Shown here one piece after another: positions 50,036-61,658 of a stretch of DNA of 64,000 bases; positions within the stretch are counted from its first letter, which is position 1, and every line of letters starts with the position of its first letter. The notes under the pieces were generated by a model that did not search any database, was not told the DNA's origin, and worked only from the letters and a program-made list of their open reading frames with translations. Source of the DNA: Lagopus muta (Eukaryota > Chordata > Aves > Galliformes > Phasianidae); the NCBI RefSeq assembly GCF_023343835.1, contig NC_064443.1:9486001-9550000 (forward strand), read 5' to 3'. The position numbers and the translations under genes are program-made.

Positions 50036-50337
50036 ATTAACCTACTGGATAAATACCGCATTCCTAAGCAAGAGTCCCACCAGTTCCCAAGAGTGTGCTT
50101 CGCCTAGGAAAGATTTCAGATTAAGACCTCAATTGAAGTTAGCAACCCCACTCTCATGGGCCATGGTTCTGCAGTTTTGCTCTTTGTCAACAGATGCACA
50201 GTTGTACAGAGATGCTTCACGAAGCAGTGGTACAAAAGCATAGCTCATACACAGCACACTGGCTGGCAGGGGCTGCAGTATGTGTAGGCTCTGGACCTCA
50301 CCACATTGGGTGCTCTGCAAGTGGAGGTTGCTGTATT

Positions 50338-50490
50338 CATCATAGAATGGCTTTGCTTGAAGGGAACTTTTAATGATCATTGAGCTCCAGCCCCCCTGCT
50401 GAGGGCAGGACTGACAACCAGTAAGTAGATCAGGCTGCCCCATCCAACCTGGCTTTGAATACCTCCAGAAATGGAGCATCACAGCTTCTC
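50338..50490 (-). mobile_element. CR1 LINE 3' terminus
   Basis: CATCATAGAATGGCTTTGCT, then CCAGCCCCCCTGCTGAGGGC and CAGGCTGCCCCATCCAACCT, are antisense CR1 of the same kind as the copy 300 bp to its left. Confidence 0.9.
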
Positions 50491-50827
50491 TAGTTACGTT
50501 AGAACTAAGCTATGATATTTTGGTAGTTGTATCTCCAAATACAGCACCAGTTCAAATATGAGAAAACAGAAGCAGGGAAATTTACTTGACCAGGGAACCC
50601 AGCTTAATCCTATTATCTCTTATTTCACTCTGAACAAAACATTGATCTTTTTTCCTTAGGAAAAGTGCTGACCTTTAGCACAGGGCAAGGGCAACCCAGA
50701 CATGCCAGTGTCCAACCATCCAAGGAGCAGCACCCCTGCAGTCCCCTGCATTGAAATCTCTTCCTGGCTCTGCTGACCTGATTCCCAGGTTGCCTCATGG
50801 ATAATGTGGCATGCCAGCCACCCGCTG

Positions 50828-50853
50828 CTTTCTCATTTAAATAAATGAGAAAG
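50828..50853. repeat. near-perfect palindrome, 12-bp arms
   Basis: CTTTCTCATTTA, two A, then TAAATGAGAAAG. The arms are perfectly complementary. Confidence 0.9.
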
Positions 50854-52261
50854 TTGAGGCTAAATTAACACTCCAGCAGAGGTAATAAGGGCCAACTCAG
50901 CAGCTGCCGTGATGTATGCAAATTGCAGTTTTACACATTAGGAGCTAGATGTTGCTTAATTTGTAAGTCTTTCTGTCTTGGATATTAAAGAGCCTTTGTC
51001 AAATTCAGGCAATCTGAAAAAATAAAAGTAAAAAAGGGCCACAGAGAGCCCCCAAAGTCAGCTGTTCACCAGCACCTACCCTCTTCCTTCAGAGATTTCC
51101 CTCCTGATCCCTTGACATGCATTTATTACTGAGTTGCACTGCACTGCCTGATGCCTTTAGGCAAGGATCTGCCGATTTCCAGCAAACACATTACCTGATT
51201 GAGGAGGCACCAAGAGCCCTTTAGTACAAACAGAAACCAAGATTTTTTCTACATTTTCCCCCTCCAGTTTTGCCACCATTCAGGAGCTTAACATCCACCA
51301 GGTTTCTTTCTCTGGGAATGAAACTGTAGCAGAGCAAAGGGAGGCCTGCCATAGCAGCCAGTTAATCAGGCAGAAGGAAAGGGCAGATAGGAGAGAATTT
51401 GTCCTCCTTTTAGATCCATAGAGATAGGAATGGAGGTGGTAAAGAAACACACAGCTTGCTGCTTTTTTTTTTTTTTTAATACACAAAGTTGTTCTGGACA
51501 TTATTATTAATGCTTTTAATAAAATATAAATATTAATATGTGCCAGGGTCAAAAAATACTTCTAAGTGGAGATGGTAGCACGATGGAAAGCACAGCAATA
51601 ACATTAGAGCTGCAACTGAGGGTTTGCTCAAATGCAAAAAGCCAGGTGCACAGAAATAAAGGAAAGAAGCTGCTTACCTTCAAAAGACCTGAGATACGCA
51701 GGAATCTCCAGCAAGATATCATAGCTTCCATTACCAACTTTTAAATGAGGTCTAGGAAGGGGTGGATCATGGCTCCACCCTTTCAGGTCACTCAGGTGCA
51801 TTGCACTGCATGTAGGTGAACTCCACTGGGTTGGTCCTGCCTTCCCACCAGGTGCTCAATCACTGCTTCAAGCCATGACTTAGCATTTCCACTCCAGAAA
51901 CCACAACTGAAAGTTACACACAGAAGTACATACTCAAAACAGCAGAACTTGAAGCCATTATGGCCACACAGAATTAAAAGAAAAAAACCTGTAATGTTCC
52001 TCAGGTTTGCATATTCTGTTAGTAGAAAAACACTGTGAATCACACTTCATCACTTGGTACAAACCCCTGCCATTCTCTTGGTCTTCATCCCTCACCACCA
52101 AAGCAGGATGATAATGATGGTTTCCTACCAGCTGGAGAGATTAATTCACTAAGCTGCAGGGTCCCTGTGCAAACAGAGCAAATTAAGACACATATACAGT
52201 TTTGCATATTCCAGTAAACTCTGCATTTGCTGCAGTCCTATAATGAACACAAAACTGTGCT

Positions 52262-52285
52262 AAAAAAAAAAAAAAAAAAAAAAAA
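52262..52285. repeat. poly(A) tract, 24 A
   Basis: This is an uninterrupted A run in the intergenic interval. No retrocopy body is recognised to its left. Confidence 0.9.
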
Positions 52286-52591
52286 TGAAAAGCCTTTTCT
52301 TCAGTAGTAGCAAAAGAATTACCAAAACACAAAGCCAAGTGTACATTACTTTTTTGACAAAGCAAGGCAATAACTCAGATATACAGACTCCTCCTATCAC
52401 AAGCAGGAGACATTTGTCTCTTAAATATCACAAAGATGCTGCTTCATAGATGCCCAGACTCAAGCACCCTGCTGCAGATTGCTCTTCTCAACTATTCCCC
52501 CCTGCCCCAGCTAAAATTGATATTTGTAGAGTAGTGCTAGAGTTCCAACTCACACAATTAAACTATGTGCTAAAGGCAAGTGATCTGAAAT

Positions 52592-52704
52592 ACTCACTCA
52601 CTCACTCACTCACTCACTCACTCACTCACCCACCCTTCCTCCCTCCCTCCCTCCCTTCCTTCCTTCCTTCCTTCCTTCCTTCCTTCCTTCCTTCCTTCCT
52701 TCCA
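52592..52704 (+). repeat. composite microsatellite (CTCA)n (CCTC)n (TTCC)n
   Basis: About nine CTCA units pass into CCTC units and then a dozen TTCC units. From 52636 the + strand is purely pyrimidine for nearly 70 bases. A 108-codon open frame across it encodes low-complexity SLTHSLTH/PSFLPSFL repeats and is not a gene. Confidence 0.97.
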
Positions 52705-52982
52705 TTCATCCACATTGAGGTGAAAGGAAGACTATCTAGCCAGGTACTATATATTCTCTTTCATCCCAAAGGTTGAGTCACCAGCTGTAGGTTTTTGAGT
52801 TCAGCTGTGAGGGAGCTCATAAATTAGGAGGTAAAAGCCTGGACAGATCTGCAGTCTTGTCACCTGTTTAATTACTTGCCTGCAGTTGCCCCTAAACATG
52901 GCGCCTATTTTATTCAAACCTTGCTACTGAATTTAATGGCTTGTTCTAGAGCAGTACTGCATCGCAGAAAATGAACAGGAAT

Positions 52983-53225
52983 TAGAATCAGAGAACCACT
53001 AAGGTTGAAAAAGATGTCTGAGTCCTGAGTCCAGTCATCCACCTGTCACCAATATTGTCCATTAACCACATCCCTCTGTGCCCCATCTCCACGTTTCTTG
53101 ACACCTCTGGGGACAGTAACTCCACCATTCCCAGGCAGCCTGTTCCAATGCATTGCCACTTTTTGGAAAACTATTTTTTCCTAATATCCAACCTGAGCCT
53201 CCCCTTATACAATTTGAGGTCATTA
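52983..53225 (-). mobile_element. CR1 LINE 3' fragment
   Basis: CACCAATATTGTCCATTAAC, CCCATCTCCACGTTTCTTGA and CCTAATATCCAACCTGAGCC are antisense CR1. Confidence 0.9.
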
Positions 53226-54784
53226 GGATCCTTCAAAAAAGTGAAATTTTTACATTTGCTTGATTTAAAAAAAAAAAAAAAAAGGATGAAGAAATGTACC
53301 ATCTTTCAAGTTACACCCCATGTGGCACTCTTCCAAACCTCTTTCCATATGTTCTTAAGTGTTGAAAGCCCATATGTTCCATATCTCACTGTCAAATTCT
53401 CTGGCTCTCTCCCAATGGCTCTTACAATACAGTTGGGCATTGTCTACTGAGCAAAAGTAAATATCTCAGATTGATAATTAAAAATATATTTGATCATCTT
53501 ATAGATACAAACAGCCAAGGGGTGCAGCGCTGAATGAATCATTCACGCTGACAGATTTAGGAGCAGCAGAACGTATTTCTGGTGTCACTGAAGTTGCCCC
53601 AGAAATTCTGGTTTGTTGCAGAAGGTATTGCTGAGGAGCTGTGGGACAAGGTGCAGAGGTGGAGACTGACGAGCCATTCAGGGACCTCACAGAAGCTGCA
53701 GATGCTACTGACTCTAAGGCAGAAACAAAAACACAGATAGCTTTGATATAAGAGTACCAAAGACCGTAGCCAACATATAGCAGATGTCTTGTGTTGGGGC
53801 TAAGTGAGAGCCGGGAGGGTGAACATTCAGATTCTGTAACTTAGGATGTTAGCACATGCTGCTAATTTATAATAAGATCAAATAGGAAGGTTGTTAAAGG
53901 CCCTGAGAATTGAAGATGTCCTTCTCTAAAGCTTGCTAACAATCCTTTGCTCTCTTGGGCTATAATGTCATCATCATCTCATGTATGAAATACTTCTGGT
54001 GCTTGCAGATGCTCTGTCCTCTGTTTTACTGCAGTACTTCTCATTTGTCATCCCCTTTCCCAAGGCATGCTTCTGGGTAATTATCATGTGCTTCAGTTCA
54101 GCCAAGGAGGGAAACTGGTGAATGCGTTTCCCTTGCTAGGAGCTATGAAGTAAATTGTAGCAGATATTGCAAAAATCAAATAACCAAGAGGTTTTTCCTC
54201 TGATGTGCACTTCACTTGATGGATATTCTTTACTTTCTCCAGTGCTACTCCTGATTGACAGCAGGCTGAGAATCAAGCCTCCCATTCACTAACTGATGCA
54301 GCTGTTTTGCTGAACCAGCTTCCTGGCTGGGAATGGATCCAGTCAGCTGTGGATAACAAACCCAATAATAGGGGTTTCAAAGATTTCATCCTTTTTTTTT
54401 TTTCTTTTTTTTCTTTTTTTTTAATATTTACAAAGTTACTTTTCTTACAAAATCTGTTAGGCAGATGTTAGGAAGTAATTACTATACTATACATGAATTG
54501 GAAAGAAAATGCACGTCAGCCATACACTGAACATGTGTGAGTGGCTGGAGCAGAGAAACCAAAGATAAATGAGAAAAAAAAAGTAAAATGTATTAATGCA
54601 GAATCTGCCAGAATTTACCATGGGGTTATAAAGAAGAAATAGTACAAGGCAAGCTCTTCTCATCAGCCATAAGTCAGTGTATATCCAAAACAACAAGCCT
54701 GCTACCTTCTCTAACAACGACTGAGTTATACTCACCATTGGTAGATGGAAGTTGAATTTGGCTTTGACCAAGGAGGTACAGTTC

Positions 54785-54990
54785 CCATCAGTTTCCCGGA
54801 GAGGTTGTGGATGCCCCATCCCCAGAGGTGTTCAAGGCCAGGGTGAACGGGGCCCTGGGCAGCCTGGTCCAGTATTAGATTGGAGGTTGGTGGCCCTGCA
54901 TTCGGCAGGGCGGTTGGAGCTTTGTGATCATTGAGTTCCCTTCCAACCCAAGCCATTCTGTGATCCTATGATTCTATGACTATATGATTC
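54785..54990 (+). mobile_element. CR1 LINE 3' fragment with terminal octamer repeats
   Basis: CCAGAGGTGTTCAAGGCCAG, GGGCCCTGGGCAGCCTGGTC and CCTTCCAACCCAAGCCATTC are followed by CTGTGATCCTATGATTCTAT, a short tandem of the CR1 terminal 8-mer. Confidence 0.94.
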
Positions 54991-56380
54991 ATCAACACCA
55001 AAGACCCTCCAGCCCATTACATCAGCAGTCAGTGTGATGGACAGAGCTGAAGCATTCCGACACACATTTTTGTGCTCAAACATCCAAGAGCATCCTTAGA
55101 TCACTGTATGTATAGATGTAACAAGGAGTGACCATGAATTAAAACTCTTGCTTCCATCTATAAAGTTATTCTAATACAAACCAACTTCACACAGTTACGG
55201 CAGCAGTAAAAACATCCAAGAGATCAGTATCGAAAGCAAAAACCAGAGGGTACATTTTGCAGTTATGCAGGCTGAAGTTTTGTCCGGGACACGATACTCC
55301 CTGTACTTGTAAATCTGGAGGATCTTTAAGACCCAAATTTTACTGCTTGGGTTGTTTGTAGGATTCTGACAGATAGATTCTGAGATGAGACTGGAAATAG
55401 TAATTGTATAATTGGGTAAATAAAATCAGGAGCCCTTAGGAATAGATTCTGCCCTCAGCTCACCTCCAGTATCGAACCCTGCTATTCTCTGTCCTGATTT
55501 CTTCCCTGCAAAATAAAAATGTCCCTCCTGCTGGAAGTGTTTAGAAATCTCAGCTTCAAAGCAGCTGATAGAACATTTCACTAAGTAATAATAAAAATAC
55601 CAGGCGTCTTTTATGACATTTTCCATCACCAGCAGTTAATGCATTTCATAGACCAGGCCGGTATAATTAACTTTATCTTCCAGTTGAGCCAGAGCCACTG
55701 AGGCCAAGTTAGGAAGTAACTCACCTGTGCCCCCACAACTCCCTTATGATGCATAACACATCCTTGGAGGTTGTGCTGATACGCTTAGAACCAATTTCAT
55801 TCATTCAAAAAATTCCATAACAATAATCACAGCCCTCTAAAATTCCATCTCAGTATTTACGAATCTATAAGCACTACCAAAAGAAACGTTACAAAAGAAG
55901 CCTTAAAAATTACAAGCCAGCCTGGGTGTTCAATATTTCACATCTTAATTACAATATAAAACCTCATTTTGAGAAATGTAATGAAAGAACTGGGGCTTTT
56001 AAACAACATTTGTCACAAAAAAAGGAGCTTGAACATTTGGGTTGTCAAGGCAGAAACAAGCACCACAGACACATTTTCTCCTTATGGGGATTCATCAAGG
56101 TTGTGCAGTGCAGCTGTTGTCTTACTAAAAGAAAGTTTCGGCCCCTGGCTGGAAGAAACAGAAACGTAATTATGTTATGATGAGCTGGAAAACATGCAAA
56201 GAAAAATTGGAATGCAAAGCATGATAAATGATGCATTGTCAGTTGCAGAACAGCAAGAAAACCAGGCAGCACGATAATAACTCTTCTCCAGACAGTGCTT
56301 CCAGTTTGGCTACCAAAAGAAAGCACTGCTCCAACCACAGCTTTTGCAGTATTATTTTGTCCTGGTACAACGATGTTGGT

Positions 56381-56550
56381 GATGCACTGGCACTGCTGCC
56401 AGGAGGTGCTGGAGTCACTGGGTCCCTGGAGGTGTCCATCAGCCATGAGATGTGGCACTGAGGGACGTGGTTATGGGCATGGCGGGGCGGGTTGGGGTTG
56501 GAATTGGTGATCTTAGAGGTCTTTTCCAACCTGAATGATTCTATGACGCT
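56381..56550 (+). mobile_element. CR1 LINE 3' fragment
   Basis: GATGTGGCACTGAGGGACGT, GGTGATCTTAGAGGTCTTTT and CCAACCTGAATGATTCTATG are sense CR1. Confidence 0.93.
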
Positions 56551-59500
56551 CTCAGTGGTGGCAGGGCTACATGCAGCCCTAGGACATGCCATCTTGTAGC
56601 AGACTCCTCAATGTCTGCCCTCGCAATGACCAGGACAGGATTTCCCTTCACGTGTTGCAGCGGTGTGCTTGTCTAGGGGACCAGACAGCCGGGCCGGTTC
56701 TCATGGTGTAAGCAGATTCAGAGGGAAAATGACTAATTATGGCTCTTTACAGGAATCTTTTCTTTAGAAACCAACACCGCCGGGCCGCAGAGATAAGACG
56801 GGATATTTGTTTTAAGAAAACCATCTAACGATTAACCGAAAGTTGATAAAAATAATTGTTCAAACCCACCCACAGTCACTGGGGAGAGCGGCTGGCAGGG
56901 CTCAGCGTGTCGGCGGAGCTGTTGCTGTGCCCTCTAGTGCACGACAGCTGTAATTTCTCTGCCATTTCTAAATGCCAGCAGTTGTGCAGCCGAGAAAAAT
57001 GGACTTTCTCCCTGCCTTGGTGGGACGCTGGTGAAGTTACGTGGTTCCGAGCTTAAAAAAAATCCTAATTATTCTCGAGCAGCGAGCTGTTAGGAGATCT
57101 TCCCTTCTACAGACCAAACTTGAGGGCAGAGTTTCAGCCTTTTGGGTTGAATTTGCTACTTTTGGAAGGTGCTGGCTGTAATATTCATATATGCCTCAGA
57201 ATCTGGTATTAATATTCTCGGGTTGGTTTTTTGTTGTTGTTGCTTTAATTAAAAAAACAAAAAACAAAAAACAAAACCACCAAGCCACCAAACAGAAAGT
57301 GTACTGCTTCTGTAATTAAAACCAACCAGCTCTGAAATTAGCATCTATGTAGGATGGGTCATCTTCTACACATCAGTTTAAAGGATTGAAACTTGTATTC
57401 AAACTGTGTGATTTTAAGCAGATATTTTCGGTCCTGTCAAATAAGTAGCACAGGCAAGGCATTCTTCTCTCATGTGCTTGCAGACACAGAGTTATAGGTG
57501 ACTGCTAATGACAGCAGGACTTACAATATCATTATTGCTCTTCTTACCTACAAAAAAACACGCTATCTTTATCACTAAATATTTTCATTTTCATGATAAA
57601 AATGCTTTATTACTTCATAGAAGTTTGCATCAGGGTTATTAAACCACTTGCGGCTTCCCTTAGTAATTCTATTCCCTCTGACTTGGGAGAATGAAAACAG
57701 AAAAAGGAATTACTGACAAGCATCAACCGATGAAGCCTGCAAACAGCTCCTGTGCTGCTCAGATGCCCTGCAGTAACCCTTCAACCTTTCTCCATTTAAC
57801 GTGGCATTGCTTTGGGAAGAGGTACATGACACTGCAAAACCACAGAGCGAGTTATAAGTCCTTCCAGTACTGTTAAACTTAACGTGATCAATAAGATGCC
57901 ATCCTTCAGCATTCCCTTTCTCAACACAATCTGCCAGACACCAAGTTTGGTTTTTGCCCACAAGGCATTAAAATTGATATTTTACAGGAAAGCACAATCA
58001 CTTTATCCCAATGCCCACTCCTGGACATGTCTTGTGTGGGGCAGTCAAAAAGAAGGGCCAAACCAAAACAACAACTGCACACCAACAGCTTTGGTGACAC
58101 TGTGTTCTCTGCTCTTCACTCGATTTCAATTGCTTCATGCTCCATCTCACAGCATTTCCCATGTGCTCTCCCTTGTGCTGCTCTCCAGCAGCTCCCTGCC
58201 TGTTGTCATTTCAAGCATTTTCCTGTTGGGGCAGATTCTTCCATCACCACAAACTACTTGGAGATTTTATCAATGCATATTCCTCCTCCCCTATTAATTC
58301 TTCCCCCTTTTCATCATCAGAAGTTCTCTGTGAGTTCTTGGTGAGCAGAATGCCCCATGGTTTAGCACCCACTCCCATCAAATTCCCTCCTCAAATGAAA
58401 ATGCTCCCTCGCAATATGAAAACATCAGGTTGTCAATAGAAGCAAAGAGGCCATACAAAATCTCATCACCTCCACATGCCAACAGGATATGACCCATTAA
58501 AAATTCATTTTATGGCTGAAAGCATAATGACAAAGAATGTCCTATCTCAATCCCTTGACCCACCACCAGAATTACACTTCAGCCCACCATGACATCTCCC
58601 ACCCATCCTGCTCCCTCCCTTCTCTCTCCGTTTGTCGTGATAAAAACTTTAAAATTCAGGGGGGTTTTTTTCTGTCATTTCAGCAACTTTTCTTGAAGTG
58701 TGAATTCTTCTCCTACAATTTGCCTCTTTGGAGGGTCTATCCTTTTCTCTATGCTCCTATCGGTACCTTTGGCATCAATAGTGATGCTAAACTTAAGCAG
58801 TGCTCATTCCTTAATAAAGCAAACATCTTTCCCTGCAGTGACTGAGTTAGTGCACAGACCAAGTGTATTTCTGTTTGTTATTAGGAAGTTGATTTAGGTT
58901 AAACTGCATTTCCACAATGTATTTCACCCCCAGAGACAAGAAAAGATGTTGCAGTCTCTTAAATACCACATGCTTGTGCTCATACATCCCTTTGATTTCT
59001 CACAGGGAGAGTGGTATGCAATAATTGCTCTGCTCAAGCCTTGTATATTGTTTTTATGTCTGCTAGGTGAATCCTTCAGACTCAATCCAGTGTTCTCAGG
59101 TGGCTTTTCATTCACAGCTTAAGCTCCGTGCAAGTGGAAGGTAGCTGGTCATTGGTTGCTTCTCACTTATTTTTATCCCAAGATGGGAGGGAGGTGTGTG
59201 CAAAGAAATGTGCCCAAATTCCTGTGGGCTCGGGGATAGAGGGAGAAGGGAAGGAAGGGGTGGTTCATGCTCCGCTCATCCACTTCTGCGCAAATCTCTG
59301 CAGGGAAGTAGCTGGGTGTCAATGCACTGACCGAGGTGGGATCTCAAAGGCAGGATCTGAGTCCCAGCAAAGGTCATTTCTTTCAGATGCTATTTTTGTC
59401 CTGAAGTATAGGCAGCAATCTTCCCTTGTCTCCCCCACCTCGCTGGGAACTCGGATATTCCCAGCACACAGCAGGAGAGGAGCTGCTCCTGGCGTCAGGT

Positions 59501-60164
59501 TTCATGGAGCGCCGCAGGGAAGCAGTGAAGTGTTCCTGGCAGACCAGCTGTGTGAGCAGGGGAAGAGGGTGCTTCCTTCTTTCCTGGCTTTTTTATCCAG
59601 TTATTATCTGATCTGTACCCTTTAAATAAACATACAAGTCCTTGATCCTCCCATCAATGAAGCTGACTTCAATGGCTCTTTAATAGCACCCAGCCCTGCC
59701 CAGACAGTAGCTGGCCCAGTAAATTGTAAACTCTGCATACAGTTCCCAGAGCTCTGTTAAGACCCCAACTGACCTAAATCTCTCATGTTATGAACAGCCA
59801 TAAATGTGTGTTTTTTTCTTAAGCAATGCCAATTTTTCTTTTGCGGTATATAACTAAAACCCCCTTTAGGGCATTTAATTTAAATGGCACTGAAAGAGGA
59901 AGAAGTCTGCTTTTGATTTCCTTATTCTTTTTATATGGGTCATCTCAGAGGTTTTACATTTATTGTTATTATGGTTCGCATCTATTTCTTTCCTTTCTTT
60001 GGAGGCTTGGACTTGCTGAGCACATTGAATAGCATTAAAAACCATTACAAAGAGCTGCCTCTCCTTAAAAAGCCATGAGATCTTCAATTATATGCAGGCA
60101 TCTAAGCAATTATTAGTGTCATGAAACATACTGAATCTGTGCTATTAATATAAACAGAATCAGA

Positions 60165-60395
60165 ACCATAGAATCATTCAGGTTGGAAAAAACTTCTAAG
60201 ACCACCAAGACCCATCCTACCATGCCCATAACCACATCCCTCGTTGCCACATCTCCATGGTTCTGGAACATCTCCAGGGGTGACTCCTTTGGCAGCCTGT
60301 GCCAGTGCCTCACTATCCTTTCTGAGAAGATATTTTTCCTAATATTCAACCTGAACCTTCCCTCATGCAACATGAGGCCAATAACTCTTGTCCAA
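60165..60395 (-). mobile_element. CR1 LINE 3' fragment
   Basis: CCATAGAATCATTCAGGTTG, CCATGCCCATAACCACATCC and CCTAATATTCAACCTGAACC are antisense CR1. It faces the sense copy at 60602-60800. Confidence 0.93.
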
Positions 60396-60601
60396 CAAGA
60401 ACACAACAGTGTACCAAAGATGAACTCATACTGAACTTTGATACCCATCTTCTCAAAATACCATGGCTGCTGTCATGAAAAGGGGTTTGTTGGATGGAAT
60501 GGGAATGAAAACCAGTTACTGGACTTCAATCTCCTGTCATGCTACTGATACTGCTGAGAGCACTCAACAAATACCAAACACTTACAGTATTAAAATGACA
60601 A

Positions 60602-60800
60602 AACTTCAGACTGGGTTTTAGGAAGAATTTATTCTGCAAAAGGGTGGTAATGCACTGGCACTGCTGCACAGGGAGTGATGGAGTCCCTGACCCTGGGGGT
60701 GCTCAAGAACTGTGGAGATGTGGCACACACGGACGTTGGACTGGATGATCTTAGTGGTCTTTTCCAGCTTTAATGATTCTGTGTGATTCTGTGATTCTGT
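60602..60800 (+). mobile_element. CR1 LINE 3' fragment with terminal repeats
   Basis: GGTGCTCAAGAACTGTGGAG, TGGACTGGATGATCTTAGTG and a terminal tandem of GATTCTGT units are a sense copy, in inverted orientation to the one 200 bp to its left. Confidence 0.93.
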
Positions 60801-60959
60801 CAAAGCTCAGTATCTGGATGCCTTTGGGCTCGGGGAGCTATTTCAGCTCCTGGGAACCTCGCAGCAACAATTTACATAAGCAAATGTCATATGCCATAAA
60901 ATATATCCCAAATTATACAGTTGCAACATATGTATTGCATATAAGCTATGATAATTAGG

Positions 60960-60990
60960 TGCAGGATATCTGTATAAATTATATCCTGCA
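60960..60990. repeat. inverted repeat, 10-bp arms
   Basis: TGCAGGATAT at 60960-60969 and ATATCCTGCA at 60981-60990 are perfectly complementary, with an 11-nt loop. They lie just upstream of the CpG island. Confidence 0.9.
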
Positions 60991-61438
60991 TTTTTAAATT
61001 GCTTTCCTATACCACAAATGGGGCTGCAAAACAGGGTGCTTGGGTGCTCCTCTGAGGCGGTGTCTGAAAGCTCCTATCTTCCTGGTGCGGCTTCAAGGGC
61101 TCACCTGGATCCTAAGAGCCAAGCGTGGATTTGGGACAGCGCGGACAGGTTGGCACCGGGGCAGCCGGGAGGCGGCAGGGCTTCGCGGTGATGAACCCTT
61201 TCCACGTTCAGAGTCGTCGAGCCGGGACCGCCAGCCGCCCGAACAGCACCGAGGGCAGCGATGCGAGCGGCGGGCGGAGCCGGCGGGGGAGGCTGAGCCG
61301 AGAGGAACCGAGAGGAGCCGCGGGGCGGGGGGGGGGGGGGTCGGCGGCACCGCGCGGGGGGCAGCGAGCGGAGGGAACCACCGCGTCCCGGAGCCGCTCC
61401 CGCTCCGCATCGCGCGGCGAAGGAGCCGGGGAGGCTGC

Positions 61439-61597
61439 ATGGAGCCGGGGGGGCTCCGCGCGACCTGGGCTGGAGCGGGTGCGCGGCTCCCTCCTCCTCC
61501 TCGCCCTCCTCCTTCTCCTCCTCCCCGCCGCTCGCAGGCAGCGACTGGGGAAGTTGCGCTCGCATCGGAGACGGCTCCGCGGCGGAGATCGCTTTGA
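61439..61597 (+). other. possible upstream ORF in the MGLL leader (52 codons)
   Basis: An ATG at 61439 with a G-rich context opens MEPGGLRATWAGAG and stops at TGA 61595-61597, before the candidate donor at 61653. If transcription starts upstream of 61439, it would be a uORF able to reduce MGLL initiation. The peptide is arginine/proline-rich and unlike any family I know, so any role would be regulatory. Confidence 0.25.
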
Positions 61598-61651
61598 GAA
61601 AAAAGGTCTCCCCCTCTCCCTCCGCTCCCCCCGCCGTCGTGGCCTCGACAC

Positions 61652-61658
61652 AGTAAGT
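61652..61658 (+). other. MGLL: candidate splice donor of MGLL noncoding exon 1
   Basis: The sequence CGACACA|GTAAGT gives a full GTAAGT donor from 61653, inside the CpG island. Joined to the acceptor at 62607, the MGLL frame reads upstream to an in-frame TGA at 61595-61597 with no intervening ATG. That supports MPEESS as the start for this transcript. Weaker donor-like sites at about 61727 and 62087 are alternatives. Confidence 0.45.

Larger units (their letters stand above)
40962..61039. other. divergent intergenic interval between KBTBD12 and MGLL
   Basis: About 20 kb of AT-rich sequence separates the two start regions. It must hold the KBTBD12 promoter, which I could not place. It contains ten or more CR1 fragments, a composite microsatellite and several poly(A)/poly(T) tracts (44207-44223, 51464-51478, 52262-52285, 53268-53283, 54390-54422, 57247-57276). 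One GC-richer open segment lies at 53500-53713. No convincing gene is seen. Confidence 0.75.

Noticed and set aside
52450..52776. 108-codon open frame with SLTH and PSFL repeats
   Set aside because: It is a translation of the tetranucleotide microsatellite.
59128..59625. 165-codon open frame on the + strand
   Set aside because: The first codon is GTG and there is no ATG anywhere in the frame. The peptide resembles no family, and no flanking splice or promoter signal was found.
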